DNA of 64,000 nt from Pseudoduganella violacea (GCF_014191875.1 NZ_JACHXD010000004.1:248001-312000), one strand, 5' to 3'. Shown: positions 16,239-25,520, numbered from the stretch's first letter. Notes: generated by a model not told the origin, from the letters alone. Numbers and translations are program-made.

Positions 16239-17441
16239 TCAGTGCGCTGCCTTGGCAGGTTCCGCTGCCGCCGTTGCCGCCGCTTTCTTGGCGATGGTGG
16301 CGGGCGCGCCAGGCTGCACTTTTTGCACGCCTTCGACGATCACGCGGTCGCCCGCGGCCAGGCCGGTTTTCACCAGCCATTTGTCGCCGAAGGTGCCGCC
16401 GGTGGCCAGCACGCGCTGTTCGACCTTGCCTTCCTTGTTCAGCACCAGGGCCGTGGCTTCGCCGCGCTGGTTGCGCGTGATGCCCTGCATCGGCACGGCG
16501 ATGGCTTTTTCATCGACACCGTTTTCCAGCACGGCGCGCACGAACATGCCAGGCAGCAGATCATGTTTTGGATTGGGGAACAGGGCGCGCAGGGTGACGT
16601 TGCCGGTGCCCGGATCGACGCTCACCTCCGAGAACTGCAGCTTGCCCGCTTCGGCGTACTTGCTGCCGTCGGCCAGGATCAGGGTCACGCGCGGCTGGCT
16701 GCCCTCTTTCTTCAGATTGCCGCTGTCCATCTGCTTTTTCAGGCGCAGCAGCTCTTCGCTGGACTGGGTCACGTCGACATAAATCGGGTCCAGCTGCTGC
16801 ACCGTGGTCAGGGCATTGGGCTGGCCGGCCGTCACCAGGGCGCCCGGCGTCACGCTGGAACGGGCGATGCGGCCGCTGATCGGGGCCGCCACCGTGGTGT
16901 AGCTCAGATTGATGCGCGCCGTTTCCAGCGCGGCCGTTGCCGCTTCCACCTCGGCCTTGGCCTGCTCGTGCACGGCCACGGCGTCGTCATAGTCCTGGCG
17001 GCTCACGCCTTCGATCGCCAGCAGTTCCTTGTAGCGCGCCACTTTCGGGCCGCTGGTCATCAGGTTGGCCTTGGCCTTGGCCAGGCTGGCCTTGGCGGAA
17101 TTGAAACTGGCCTGGAATTGGGCCGGGTCGATCTGGTACAGGGCGGCGCCGGCCTTGACGTCGGTGCCTTCGGTGAACAGGCGTTTTTGCACCAGGCCGC
17201 CGACCTGCGGACGCACTTCAGCCACCTGGTAGGCGGCGGTGCGGCCCGGCAGCTCGGTGGTGATGTTCAGGGCGGCCGGGGCCACGGTGTACACGCCCAC
17301 TTCCGCTGGCGGCATCTGGGCGGCGGCATCGGCGCCGCCTTGGGCGTCGGACTTGCCGCAACCGGCCGCCAGCGCCGCGACCGCCAGGACAATCGCGCTA
17401 CCCGCCACCCGTGGGAATGGAGTCGAAAAGAGAGTCGTCAT
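16239..17441 (-). CDS. RND efflux periplasmic adaptor lipoprotein (MexA/AcrA type)
   Basis: 400 residues with a lipobox (ALAAGC near residue 28), then a lipoyl half-motif (VGVYTVAPAALNITTELPGR), an alpha hairpin with KASLAKAKANL, a beta-barrel domain and a membrane-proximal domain. The C-terminal tail is Ala/Lys-rich. It links pump and channel. It is the first gene of the operon and is preceded by a TTGACA promoter with an inverted repeat. Confidence 0.93.
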   Translation of the reverse strand: MTTLFSTPFPRVAGSAIVLAVAALAAGCGKSDAQGGADAAAQMPPAEVGVYTVAPAALNITTELPGRTAAYQVAEVRPQVGGLVQKRLFTEGTDVKAGAALYQIDPAQFQASFNSAKASLAKAKANLMTSGPKVARYKELLAIEGVSRQDYDDAVAVHEQAKAEVEAATAALETARINLSYTTVAAPISGRIARSSVTPGALVTAGQPNALTTVQQLDPIYVDVTQSSEELLRLKKQMDSGNLKKEGSQPRVTLILADGSKYAEAGKLQFSEVSVDPGTGNVTLRALFPNPKHDLLPGMFVRAVLENGVDEKAIAVPMQGITRNQRGEATALVLNKEGKVEQRVLATGGTFGDKWLVKTGLAAGDRVIVEGVQKVQPGAPATIAKKAAATAAAEPAKAAH

Positions 17442-17480
17442 ATCTTGCCTTTTATTAACAAATCATTCGGATGAACGATA

Positions 17481-17508
17481 GAATGAACGATCATTCTAAA
17501 TGTGTCAA
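17481..17508 (-). promoter_or_regulatory. Promoter and TetR-type operator of the efflux operon
   Basis: On the minus strand a perfect TTGACA -35 box lies at 17508-17503. Overlapping the expected spacer and -10 area is the inverted repeat GAATGA-N4-TCATTC (17481-17496), with a related half-site (TCATTC at 17463-17468) next to it. Position and symmetry suit repression by the TetR protein at 11022-11633. Binding is inferred. Confidence 0.6.
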
Positions 17509-17630
17509 GCGATTCTTTCTTGGTCAAATCGGCAAACTTAGGTGAAAAACACGGGCAAATCGAATCGAAAACCCCGATTTTGCGAACTCCGATAGACTTT
17601 CTATAGAGTGCATTGATAAGGCTGCCGAGC

Positions 17631-19136
17631 ATGGAAAATCAAAACAGCGATACCTTTCGCCGCCTGTCGACGGGTGTGCCGGGCTTGGATACGGTACTGG
17701 CCGGCGGCCTGACGCGCGACCGGCTCTACCTGGTGGAAGGCGAACCGGGCACCGGCAAGACCACGCTGGCCCTGCAATTTCTCAACGAGGGCGTGCGCCA
17801 GGGCGAGTCGGGGCTCTACATCACCCTGGCCGAGACGGCGGTCGAGCTACGCGCGGTGGCCGCCGCGCATGGCTGGGATATGGCGGGCATCGCCATCGAG
17901 GAAATCCTGCCGGATGAAAACTCGCTGGCGCCCGACCAGCAATACACGATCTTCCACCCGTCCGAAATCGAATTGGGCCTGACCAGCCAGCGCATTGTGG
18001 CCGCCATCGAGCGCACGCGCCCGGTGCGCGTGGTGCTCGACTCCCTGTCCGAACTGCAGCTACTGGCCGAAAACGCGCTGCGCTACCGGCGCCACGTGCT
18101 GGCGCTGAAGCAGTACCTGTCCAGCCGCTGCTGCACCACCATCTTCCTCGACGACCGCACCGCGCTCAGCACCGACCTCCAGGTGCGCAGCGTGGCCCAT
18201 GGCGTGATCACGCTCGACGTGGCGCACCAGGCCTACGGCGGCGAGCGGCGCCGCCTGCGCGTGGTCAAGTACCGCGGCATCGCCTTCGCCGGCGGCGCGC
18301 ACGACTACCGCATCGCCACCGGCGGGCTGCGCGTCTATCCGCGCCTGGTGGCGGCCGAGAGCCGCGTGTCCGACACCCGGCGGCAGCTCTCCAGCGGCTT
18401 GGCATCGCTGGACCAGCTGCTGGGCGGCGGCCTGGAAGAAGGCATGAGTACCCTCATCACCGGACCGGCCGGCAGCGGCAAATCGACGCTGTCCACCCAG
18501 TTCGTGGCCGCCGCGGCGGCGCGCGGCGAGCCCTGCGCCATGTTCCTGTTCGAAGAGTCGCGCAATAATCTGCTGAACCGCAGCGACGCCCTCGGCATGA
18601 ATCTGAGCGGCCTGGTACGCGGCGGCCTGCTCACCGTGCAGCAGATCGACCCGGCCGAACTGTCGCCCGGCCAGTTCAGCCAGGCGGTGGTCGACGCCGC
18701 CGGCGACGGCGCGCGCATCATCGTCATCGACAGCTTGAACGGCTATATGAACGCGGTGCCGGACGAGCGCTTCATGGCCACCTACCTGCACGAGCTGCTG
18801 ACCTATCTGGGCCAGCGCGGCGTGGTCACCATCGTGGTGGCGGTGCAATCCGGGGTGCTGGGGCACCAGTACGGCAGCAGCGGCGTGGATGCCAGCTATA
18901 TCGCCGACAATGTGATCATGCTGCGCTACTTCGAGACCCAGGGCACGCTGAAACAGGCGATCTCGGTGGCCAAGAAACGGGGCAGCAGCCATGAACGCAC
19001 CATCCGCGCCTTCGCCGTGGAGCACCAGGGGGTTGCTGTCGGCCATGTGCTGCAAGATTTCCACGGCATCCTGACCGGGGTGCCGCGCATTCTGCCTGCG
19101 GCCGCGCTCAACCAGCCCAAGGCAGCGGAAGACTGA
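17631..19136 (+). CDS. KaiC-like dual-domain RecA-fold ATPase
   Basis: 501 residues from ATG 17631. There are two KaiC domains: the first begins RLSTGVPGLDTVLAGGL with Walker A GEPGTGKTT (37-45); the second repeats the pattern (SSGLASLDQLLGGGLEEG, then GPAGSGKST). There are no KaiA or KaiB genes here. Such proteins in heterotrophic bacteria usually pair with histidine kinases and act in signalling rather than as a clock. The hybrid kinase gene starts 4 bases after the stop, so they are co-expressed. A TATAGA box lies about 30 bases before the start. Confidence 0.9.
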   Translation: MENQNSDTFRRLSTGVPGLDTVLAGGLTRDRLYLVEGEPGTGKTTLALQFLNEGVRQGESGLYITLAETAVELRAVAAAHGWDMAGIAIEEILPDENSLAPDQQYTIFHPSEIELGLTSQRIVAAIERTRPVRVVLDSLSELQLLAENALRYRRHVLALKQYLSSRCCTTIFLDDRTALSTDLQVRSVAHGVITLDVAHQAYGGERRRLRVVKYRGIAFAGGAHDYRIATGGLRVYPRLVAAESRVSDTRRQLSSGLASLDQLLGGGLEEGMSTLITGPAGSGKSTLSTQFVAAAAARGEPCAMFLFEESRNNLLNRSDALGMNLSGLVRGGLLTVQQIDPAELSPGQFSQAVVDAAGDGARIIVIDSLNGYMNAVPDERFMATYLHELLTYLGQRGVVTIVVAVQSGVLGHQYGSSGVDASYIADNVIMLRYFETQGTLKQAISVAKKRGSSHERTIRAFAVEHQGVAVGHVLQDFHGILTGVPRILPAAALNQPKAAED

Positions 19137-19140
19137 CACC

Positions 19141-20679
19141 ATGGAAAGACGCATCCTGATCTTCGCGCCGGGCGGCCGCGACGCCGAGCTGACCGAGCAA
19201 GTGCTCGCGGCGGCGCAGATCCCCTGCCATGCCTGCTCTTCGGCCGACGAGCTGGCGGCGGCCCTGCAAGCCGGGGCGGCCGGCGTGCTGGCGGTGGAGG
19301 AAGCGTTGAACACCGGGGCTTTCGGCGTGCTGGAAGACTTTGTCAACCGCCAGCCGCCCTGGTCCGACCTGCCCATCCTGCTGCTGACGCGGCGCGGCAT
19401 CGACAGCCCGCAAGCGCGCCAGGCCGTGCTGCGACTGGGGAACCTGACCTTGCTGGAGCGCCCGGTGCTGACGCTGACCCTGGTCACCGTGCTGCAAGCC
19501 CAGCTGCGCGCGCGCCACAAGCAATACCAGGTGCGCGAAGCCGAGCAGCGCAAGGATGAATTCCTGGCCAGCCTGGGCCACGAATTGCGCAATCCGCTGG
19601 CGCCCATCCGCACCTCGGCCGCCCTGCTGCGGCGCATGACCCCGACACCGCCGGAGCTGCAGCATATCGGCACCGTGATCGAACGCCAGACCGGCCACCT
19701 GACGCGGCTGGTGGACGATTTGCTGGACGTGGCGCGCATCACCAGCGGCAAGGTGGAGCTGCAGTATGCGCAGCTGTCGCTGGCCAGCGTCATCGCCCAT
19801 GTGGAGGAGCTGTGCACCGAGGCTGCGGCCAGCCGGCGCATCGCCCTCGCCATCGCGCAGCCGCCGCAGCCGGTCCTGCTGCATGCCGATGGCGCGCGCC
19901 TGGTGCAACTGCTGTCGAATGTGCTGTCGAACGCGATCAAGTTCACGCCGGAAGGCGGCCATATCGCCTTGCAGGCCACGGTGGCGGGCGAGCTGCTGCA
20001 GGTCACGGTGCGCGACAACGGCATCGGCATGGAAGCGGAAGCGCTGGAGCGCATCTTCAATATGTTCGAGCAGAACAAGCCTGGCAGCGGCCAGCTGAAG
20101 GCGGGACTGGGCATCGGTCTGAGTCTGGCGCGCCAGTTCGCTCTGCTGCATGGCGGCAGCATCACGGCCAGCAGCGCCGGCCTGGGCCTGGGCAGCGAAT
20201 TCACCATCCGCCTGCCGGTGGTACTGCCTGCGCAGGCGAATGCCAAGGCCAATGGACAGGGACGGCCTGCGGCAGCATCGGCGCCGCAGGGCGGCGACAG
20301 CCGCCGCAAACGCGTGCTGGTGGTGGACGACAACCATGATGCCGCCGACTCGCTGAGCGCCATGTTCGCCACCCTCGATTGCGAGGTCGGCACGGCCTAC
20401 GACGGCTATGCGGCGCTGGCCGCCGTGGAAAACGATCCGCCCGACCTGGTGGTGATGGACCTGTCCATGCCAGGCATGGACGGCTACGAGGCGGCGCGCC
20501 TGATCCGCCAGCATCCCGTGGCCCACGACGCGGTGCTGGTGGCACTGAGCGGCTGGGGCCAGGACGACGCGCGACGCCGCACCGGCAAGGCCGGCTTCGA
20601 TTACCACCTGGTCAAGCCGGTGGCTTTCGACACCATCCTGGAACTGGCGCAGGCCGAGGCCGTGCCGCACCGGCACTAG
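19141..20679 (+). CDS. Hybrid sensor histidine kinase/response regulator, soluble
   Basis: 512 residues. Order: a receiver-like N-terminal domain (1-115) that lacks a clear phosphoacceptor Asp, a short coiled segment, HisKA with GHELRNPLAP (His147), HATPase with NVLSNAIKF, DNGIGME and GLGIGLSLAR, a short linker, then a canonical C-terminal receiver (VLVVDDN, VVMDLSMPGMDG, KPV). It has no transmembrane segment, so input is cytoplasmic, plausibly from the KaiC-like ATPase just upstream through the N-terminal domain. No DNA-binding output gene follows; the next gene is convergent. Confidence 0.9.
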   Translation: MERRILIFAPGGRDAELTEQVLAAAQIPCHACSSADELAAALQAGAAGVLAVEEALNTGAFGVLEDFVNRQPPWSDLPILLLTRRGIDSPQARQAVLRLGNLTLLERPVLTLTLVTVLQAQLRARHKQYQVREAEQRKDEFLASLGHELRNPLAPIRTSAALLRRMTPTPPELQHIGTVIERQTGHLTRLVDDLLDVARITSGKVELQYAQLSLASVIAHVEELCTEAAASRRIALAIAQPPQPVLLHADGARLVQLLSNVLSNAIKFTPEGGHIALQATVAGELLQVTVRDNGIGMEAEALERIFNMFEQNKPGSGQLKAGLGIGLSLARQFALLHGGSITASSAGLGLGSEFTIRLPVVLPAQANAKANGQGRPAAASAPQGGDSRRKRVLVVDDNHDAADSLSAMFATLDCEVGTAYDGYAALAAVENDPPDLVVMDLSMPGMDGYEAARLIRQHPVAHDAVLVALSGWGQDDARRRTGKAGFDYHLVKPVAFDTILELAQAEAVPHRH

Positions 20680-20707
20680 CCGTCCCACGCTTATACCGGG
20701 CTGCGCC

Positions 20708-22594
20708 CTATTTCCAGTCGCCGCGCAGCTCCAGCACCTGGTTGCGCAAGAGTTCCGGCGTGACCTCATGCGGCGCCAGCGGCTGGCCCACGGCCAGGGC
20801 CAGGCGCGAACGCCAACCCTTGCGGAAAGCGCGCTCCAGGGCATTGTCCTGGTGGCGGCTCAGCAAATGCCCCCACAGGCCGCGCAGGGCCATGGGAATC
20901 ACGGGCACCTTGCTGCGCTCGATGATCTTGGCGATGCCGCCCTTGAATTCATTGACGTCGCCGGTCGCGGTCAGCTTCCCTTCCGGGAAAATGCAGACCA
21001 GATCGCCCTCATGCAGCGCTTGCGCGATATCGACAAACGCCTTCTCCATCAGCCACGGGTCTTCCTTGGCCGGCGCGATCGGAATGGCGCGCGCGGTGCG
21101 GAAGATCCAGCCCAGCAAAGGCAGCTTGAAGATGCGGTGGTCCATCACAAAACGGATCGGGCGCGGGCTGGCGGCGCCGATCACGATGGCGTCCACATAG
21201 CTCACGTGGTTGCACACCAGGACCGCTGCGCCCTCGTCGGGAATGTGTTCGGCGTCGATGGTCTTCACCTTGTGCACGGTATGGATCAGCAGCCAGGCCA
21301 GGAAGCGCATCAGGAATTCCGGCACCAGCGAGAAGATATAGACCGCCACCAGCGCATTCATGACGGCCGTGGCGAGGAAGAGTTCGGGAATCGTCAGCCC
21401 GTGCTGCAGCAGCAGCATGGCCACGCCGGCCGCCACCACCATGAACAGGGCGTTCAGGATATTCATGCCGGCGATGGTGCGCGACAGATGCTGTGGATCG
21501 CAGCGCAGCTGGATCAGCGCGAACAGCGGCACGATGAAGAAGCCGCCGAACACGCCGATCATTACCACGTCGAAGACGATGCGCCAGGCGCCCTGCTGCG
21601 CCAGCATGCTGAAGGCGTCGACGGTGGCCGTGTTCACATAGCCCTGGGCCGCAAAATACAGGTCGATGCCAAACAGCGTCAGGCCGAAGGAGCCGAATGG
21701 CACCAGGCCGATTTCCACCTTGCGGCCCGACAGCCGTTCGCACAGCAGGGAGCCGGCGCCGATGCCGAGCGAAAAGGCGGTCAGCAGCAGGACGAAGACG
21801 CTATGGTCGCCGTGCAGATGGTCCATGGCGAACACCGGGAACTGGGCCAGCACCATGGCGCCATAAAACCAGAACCAGGAATTGCCCAGCATGGACAGGA
21901 AAACGCTGCGGTTCTTGCGCGCGAACGCCAGGTTGCGGAAGGTTTCGCGCACCGGATTCCAGTCGAGCTTCAGCTGCGGCGCCGGGGCCGGTGTATGGGG
22001 AATGCGGTAGGCGCTGAGCAGGCCAAGCACGGCGAACAGCAGGGTGGCGCTGGCCACCAGCATCAGCCCCAACGGCTTTTGCATCACCAGCACATCGCCG
22101 AACACCTGGCCCAGCAGGATGCCGACGAAGGTGCCCATCTCCACCATGCCGTTGCCGCCGGTGAGTTCTTCCGGCTTGAGCTGCTGCGGCATATAGGCGT
22201 ATTTGACGGGGCCGAACAGGGTCGAATGGGTGCCCATGCCGACGATCGCGGCAATCAGCAGCCACAGCGAATGCGTCAGCCAGCCGACGGCGGCCAGCGC
22301 CATGATGCCGATCTCCAGCCATTTGATGAAGCGCGCCATCGCCGACTTTTCAAACTTCTCCGCCAACTGGCCCGAGGTGGCCGAAAACAGCACATAGGGC
22401 AGGATGAACAGGCCGGGAATCAGGTTGGTGACGGTGGACGGCGACATATCGGTCCAGCTGGCGGCATCGTAAGTCATGATGACGATCAGCGCGGTCTTGA
22501 ACAGATTGTCGTTGAAGGCGCCGAGGAACTGGGTCCAGAAAAACGGCGCGAAACGGCGCTGCCCGAGCAGGGCGAACTGACTGGAGTGGCTCAT
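20708..22594 (-). CDS. MFS transporter fused to lysophospholipid acyltransferase
   Basis: 628 residues from ATG 22594; longer frames add unconserved residues. Residues 1-400 form an LplT-like MFS transporter (AFNDNLFKTALIVIMTY at the start, 12 predicted helices). The rest is a PlsC-type acyltransferase with NHVSYVDAIV (HX4D-like), FPEGKLT and EFKGG. It resembles the LplT-Aas team without the Aas acyl-ACP ligase, so it may flip lysophospholipids and re-acylate them. The acyl donor is open. It is not part of the APE operon. Confidence 0.85.
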   Translation of the reverse strand: MSHSSQFALLGQRRFAPFFWTQFLGAFNDNLFKTALIVIMTYDAASWTDMSPSTVTNLIPGLFILPYVLFSATSGQLAEKFEKSAMARFIKWLEIGIMALAAVGWLTHSLWLLIAAIVGMGTHSTLFGPVKYAYMPQQLKPEELTGGNGMVEMGTFVGILLGQVFGDVLVMQKPLGLMLVASATLLFAVLGLLSAYRIPHTPAPAPQLKLDWNPVRETFRNLAFARKNRSVFLSMLGNSWFWFYGAMVLAQFPVFAMDHLHGDHSVFVLLLTAFSLGIGAGSLLCERLSGRKVEIGLVPFGSFGLTLFGIDLYFAAQGYVNTATVDAFSMLAQQGAWRIVFDVVMIGVFGGFFIVPLFALIQLRCDPQHLSRTIAGMNILNALFMVVAAGVAMLLLQHGLTIPELFLATAVMNALVAVYIFSLVPEFLMRFLAWLLIHTVHKVKTIDAEHIPDEGAAVLVCNHVSYVDAIVIGAASPRPIRFVMDHRIFKLPLLGWIFRTARAIPIAPAKEDPWLMEKAFVDIAQALHEGDLVCIFPEGKLTATGDVNEFKGGIAKIIERSKVPVIPMALRGLWGHLLSRHQDNALERAFRKGWRSRLALAVGQPLAPHEVTPELLRNQVLELRGDWK

Positions 22595-22702
22595 AGGGGT
22601 GGGCAAAAATGGAAATAGCTGCAACATACAGGACAAGCCCGGCGGCGACAACCCTGCCCCACCCGCCCAATTTGATATGGCATAAGAATTAAGATATTGC
22701 CC

Positions 22703-22730
22703 TTGCGCAACATTTAACTTATGGTATAGA
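22703..22730 (+). promoter_or_regulatory. Promoter of the small outer-membrane protein gene
   Basis: TTGCGC (22703-22708) and TATAGA (22725-22730) lie 16 bases apart in a locally AT-rich stretch, about 70 bases before the start. The gene has a TAGGAA ribosome binding site. No other promoter-like pair is as good here. Confidence 0.55.
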
Positions 22731-22798
22731 ATGCGATCCCCTGTAAAAGGGGAGCGGAAGCATAGTTACGCCACCGCTAACAATTTTAGGAATACAAG

Positions 22799-23365
22799 AT
22801 GAAAACCAAGTTTATCGCCGCACTGATCGGCGCAGCAGTCGCTTTCCCATTCGCCGCCCAAGCTGAAGGCATCTACGCCGGCGCCAACATCGGCCGCGCA
22901 GAGCAAAAACTGAACGCCAACGGCGCTTCCCTGAAAGACCACGACACCGGCTACAAACTGTACGCTGGCTACGAATTCAACAACACCTTCGGCATCGAAG
23001 GCGGCTTCACCGACCTGCGCAAAGCAGAAGCATCGGTTGCCAAAGTGATGTCGGCAAACACCAAAACCCGCAACTTCTACGTTGCCGGCACCGCGACCCT
23101 GCCACTGAACGAACAATTCAACGTGTTCGCCAAAGCCGGTTTCGCCCGCAACCACGTTAAAGCAACCGTAAGCAGCATCTACGGCAGCGGCTCCGACACC
23201 GCGAACCGCACCTCCCCGCTGCTGGGCATCGGCGCTTCCTACAAGTTCAACAAGAACGTGTCCCTGGTAGCCGAGTTCGAACACTTCGGTAAAGTAGCCA
23301 AGGGCGATGATGGCCTGAACCTGAAAGCCAACCTGCTGTCCTTCGGCGTGCGCTACAAGTTCTAA
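22799..23365 (+). CDS. OmpA-like/OmpW-sized outer-membrane beta-barrel protein
   Basis: 188 residues with a signal peptide (KFIAALIGAAVAFPFAAQA, cleavage after AQA) and an eight-strand barrel pattern of alternating aromatic residues, ending in YKF as required for outer-membrane insertion. Motifs include YAGANIGRAEQ, YKLYAGYEFNNTFGIEGGF and the final SFGVRYKF. Codon choice is unusually even with many A-rich codons compared with neighbours, which suggests high expression. It stands alone between its own promoter and terminator. Confidence 0.85.
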   Translation: MKTKFIAALIGAAVAFPFAAQAEGIYAGANIGRAEQKLNANGASLKDHDTGYKLYAGYEFNNTFGIEGGFTDLRKAEASVAKVMSANTKTRNFYVAGTATLPLNEQFNVFAKAGFARNHVKATVSSIYGSGSDTANRTSPLLGIGASYKFNKNVSLVAEFEHFGKVAKGDDGLNLKANLLSFGVRYKF

Positions 23366-23390
23366 GTCCCTTCCGGATTGGAATGCACGA

Positions 23391-23418
23391 AAAGCCCGCC
23401 CGCAATGGCGGGCTTTTT
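23391..23418 (+). terminator. Rho-independent terminator of the outer-membrane protein gene
   Basis: AAAGCCCGCC (23391-23400) pairs with GGCGGGCTTT (23407-23416) around a 6-base loop and continues into T residues. It is a strong, textbook-like structure 25 bases after the stop. Confidence 0.85.
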
Positions 23419-23490
23419 CATTTCCGGCCATGTGCTGCCCTACCCTCACGCGCATAGTACAGTGGCGTTTTATCCTTCAGGGAGAGCGAG

Positions 23491-24441
23491 ATGGCCATCC
23501 TGCCCCGTCTTTGCGCCGCGGCCTCCGTGCTGGGCCTGGCCCTGCCGGCCGCCGGCTCCGAACCGTTCGTCTACCAAGGCATGTGCGAAGCGTCGGCCGC
23601 CGCCGCGCTGGGCGCCAAGCGCTTCATCGTCGCCAGCGACGAATCGAATACCCTGCTGCTGTACGAGCGAGAGAACGCCAAGCCCCTCGGCAAACTGGAA
23701 TTGGAAGGCTTCCTCAAGGCGAAAAAGTCGGACCTGGAAGGCGCGGCCACCATCGGCCAGCGCATCTACTGGATCTCCTCGCATAGCCTCAGCAAAAAGG
23801 GCGAGCACAAACCCGAGCGCTATCGCTTCTTCGCCCTCGACATCAGCCAGGAAAAGCCGCGGCCCGAGGGCCAGGCCTATACCAGGCTGCTGGACGACCT
23901 GCTGAAAACGCCGTTGGCGGACAAGTATGGGCTGAAGATAGCCGCCGGCAAAAAACCGGAAGACGATGGCGGCCTGAATATCGAAGGGCTGACGGCCACA
24001 CCCGAAAATACCTTGCTGATCGGCTTCCGCAACCCGCTGCCGCATGGTCGCGCCCTGCTGGTGCCACTGACCAATCCCGCTGAACTCATCGCAGCCCCCA
24101 AAGACGCAAATCCCGATGCCAAGCCGGTGGAGGCGCAGTTTGGCGATGCCATCGAACTGGAACTGAATGGACTGGGCATACGCAGCATCGAGCCGGCCGG
24201 CAACGGCTATCTGATTGTGGCCGGCCCCACCGGCGACAAGGGCGGCTTCGCCTTATACCGCTGGTCCGGCAAGAGCGGCGATCTGCCGCGCAAGCTGGCG
24301 GTGGAGGGATTGGAAGGCTTATCGCCGGAAGCGCTGTTCGCCATCCCGAACAGCAATAAGTTCGTGTTATTGAGCGATGACGGCGGGAATTGCAAGCCGG
24401 GCGCCATGACCTTCCGCAGCGTCACGGTCAAGCTGCCTTAG
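23491..24441 (+). CDS. DUF3616 domain periplasmic protein
   Basis: 316 residues with a signal peptide (about 1-22, ending AAGS). The body reads like a beta-propeller of the DUF3616 type: FIVASDESNTLLLY, DLEGAATIGQRIYWISSHS, NIEGLTATPENTLLIGFRNP, GLGIRSIEPAGNGYLIVAGP, and a final SDDGG. The function of the family is unknown. It converges with the phosphopantetheinyl transferase gene with only 6 bases between stops. Confidence 0.8.
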   Translation: MAILPRLCAAASVLGLALPAAGSEPFVYQGMCEASAAAALGAKRFIVASDESNTLLLYERENAKPLGKLELEGFLKAKKSDLEGAATIGQRIYWISSHSLSKKGEHKPERYRFFALDISQEKPRPEGQAYTRLLDDLLKTPLADKYGLKIAAGKKPEDDGGLNIEGLTATPENTLLIGFRNPLPHGRALLVPLTNPAELIAAPKDANPDAKPVEAQFGDAIELELNGLGIRSIEPAGNGYLIVAGPTGDKGGFALYRWSGKSGDLPRKLAVEGLEGLSPEALFAIPNSNKFVLLSDDGGNCKPGAMTFRSVTVKLP

Positions 24442-24447
24442 ACGGCT

Positions 24448-25065
24448 TCAATCCAGTGCGTCGATAATGCGCAGCGCCGGCGCCAGCGGTGCGGCCGCGC
24501 ACACGGCGATAGAGAGCTGGGGATGCGGCAGGAAGTAGCAGCGGGAAGCGCTGGCCGTCTGGCCCAGCTTGTACTCAGCCTCGCGCTGGCTCCACAAGGA
24601 AAAGAAGGCGGCGCTACGGCGCGGTTCGGGCAAGGCCAGAATCTCTGCGCTTTCCTGCGCGCCGAAGGCCTGCCTCGCCAGGGCCGCCAGGTCGCGCGCG
24701 GGATCGATGCGTTCGACATCCAGGCCTAACGGCGTGTCGCGGCTGATGGCGCAGGCGATCCAAGACCCGCTATGGGACAGGCTGAAATAGGGAGCGGCGC
24801 CGCCGCTGGCCCGTTGCAGCACGGGCGCCTGGCCGATGCGCTCTTCCACCGTGAAGACATCCTGCGGCAGGCCAAGCAGCGCGCTCGCGGCCTGGCGCAG
24901 CAGCATACGGCCCAGCAGGAATTGGCGCCGCCGCTCCTCGCGGATGAAGCGCTGATAGCGCTGCCGCTCGCTGGCGCCGAGACGGGCCAGCCAGGGGCCG
25001 GGATCGGCGGCGGCCAGTCCGGCCGCATCCAGCAGCCAGACGACCGCCTGGGCGGCGGCGGCCAT
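24448..25065 (-). CDS. 4'-Phosphopantetheinyl transferase (Sfp type)
   Basis: 205 residues with the Sfp/AcpT motifs: FSLSHSGSWIACAIS, GLDVERIDP and WSQREAEYKL (the usual K of WxxKEA is R here). It transfers phosphopantetheine from CoA to serines of carrier proteins. As the last gene of the APE locus it presumably activates the two carrier proteins at 40366-40641 and 40655-40909. It is 5 bases from the preceding gene. Confidence 0.9.
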   Translation of the reverse strand: MAAAAQAVVWLLDAAGLAAADPGPWLARLGASERQRYQRFIREERRRQFLLGRMLLRQAASALLGLPQDVFTVEERIGQAPVLQRASGGAAPYFSLSHSGSWIACAISRDTPLGLDVERIDPARDLAALARQAFGAQESAEILALPEPRRSAAFFSLWSQREAEYKLGQTASASRCYFLPHPQLSIAVCAAAPLAPALRIIDALD

Positions 25066-25070
25066 ACGGA

Positions 25071-25520
25071 TTACTTGGCGTCGATGCGGACGAATTCGCC
25101 CTTCAGCGCCACGCCGCTCATGATCGCGCCGTCATGGCACTCGTACTCGGTGGCGCTGGACCAAGGCTGGTTGTTGTAGTTGCTGACGATATTGATCACC
25201 GCATTGGCGCCCAGAGCGTTGGCGCGCTTCTGCAGCTGCAGCATGGCAGACAGGAAGGCCCAGTTGCAGGAGCGCTCAGGGGTCTTGCCGAAGCTATTGG
25301 TCTTCTGGCTGGTCTTGTCGGTGCTCAGGGTTTCCAGCACTTTCGGGTGCGGCTGGTCGCCGAAGTAGAACTTGACGGAATCGCCCAGACGGTTCTGCGC
25401 GTCGTTGTCGGCCATGGCGGCGGCGATCGGGAAAGTCAGCTTGGTGTCGCGCGCTTGCGCCGGCAGCATGGCGGCGGCCGACAGGGCCAGAACAGCGGTC
25501 ATCGAAATCAGTTTTTTCAT
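25071..25520 (-). CDS. Small secreted protein of unknown function, APE locus
   Basis: 149 residues from ATG 25520, with a signal peptide (KKLISMTAVLALSAAAMLPAQA). The mature part is compact, with LGDSVKFYFGDQP, an S-C-N-W motif and a C-terminal KRANALGANAVINIVSNY, which recalls the YbjQ-type fold where a similar LGANAV segment occurs. Two cysteines (SCNW and YECH) could form a disulfide. No function can be assigned. It lies 25 bases after the DUF4410 lipoprotein gene and before the phosphopantetheinyl transferase gene, so it is probably transcribed with the pigment genes. Confidence 0.65.
   Translation of the reverse strand: MKKLISMTAVLALSAAAMLPAQARDTKLTFPIAAAMADNDAQNRLGDSVKFYFGDQPHPKVLETLSTDKTSQKTNSFGKTPERSCNWAFLSAMLQLQKRANALGANAVINIVSNYNNQPWSSATEYECHDGAIMSGVALKGEFVRIDAK

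Noticed and set aside
13370..16480. A 1036-residue plus-strand open frame opposite the RND pump
   Set aside because: It is antisense to a clear HAE-1 pump gene. Its His/Arg/Gln-rich sequence is what the complement of GC-rich coding DNA yields, and it has no recognisable domain.
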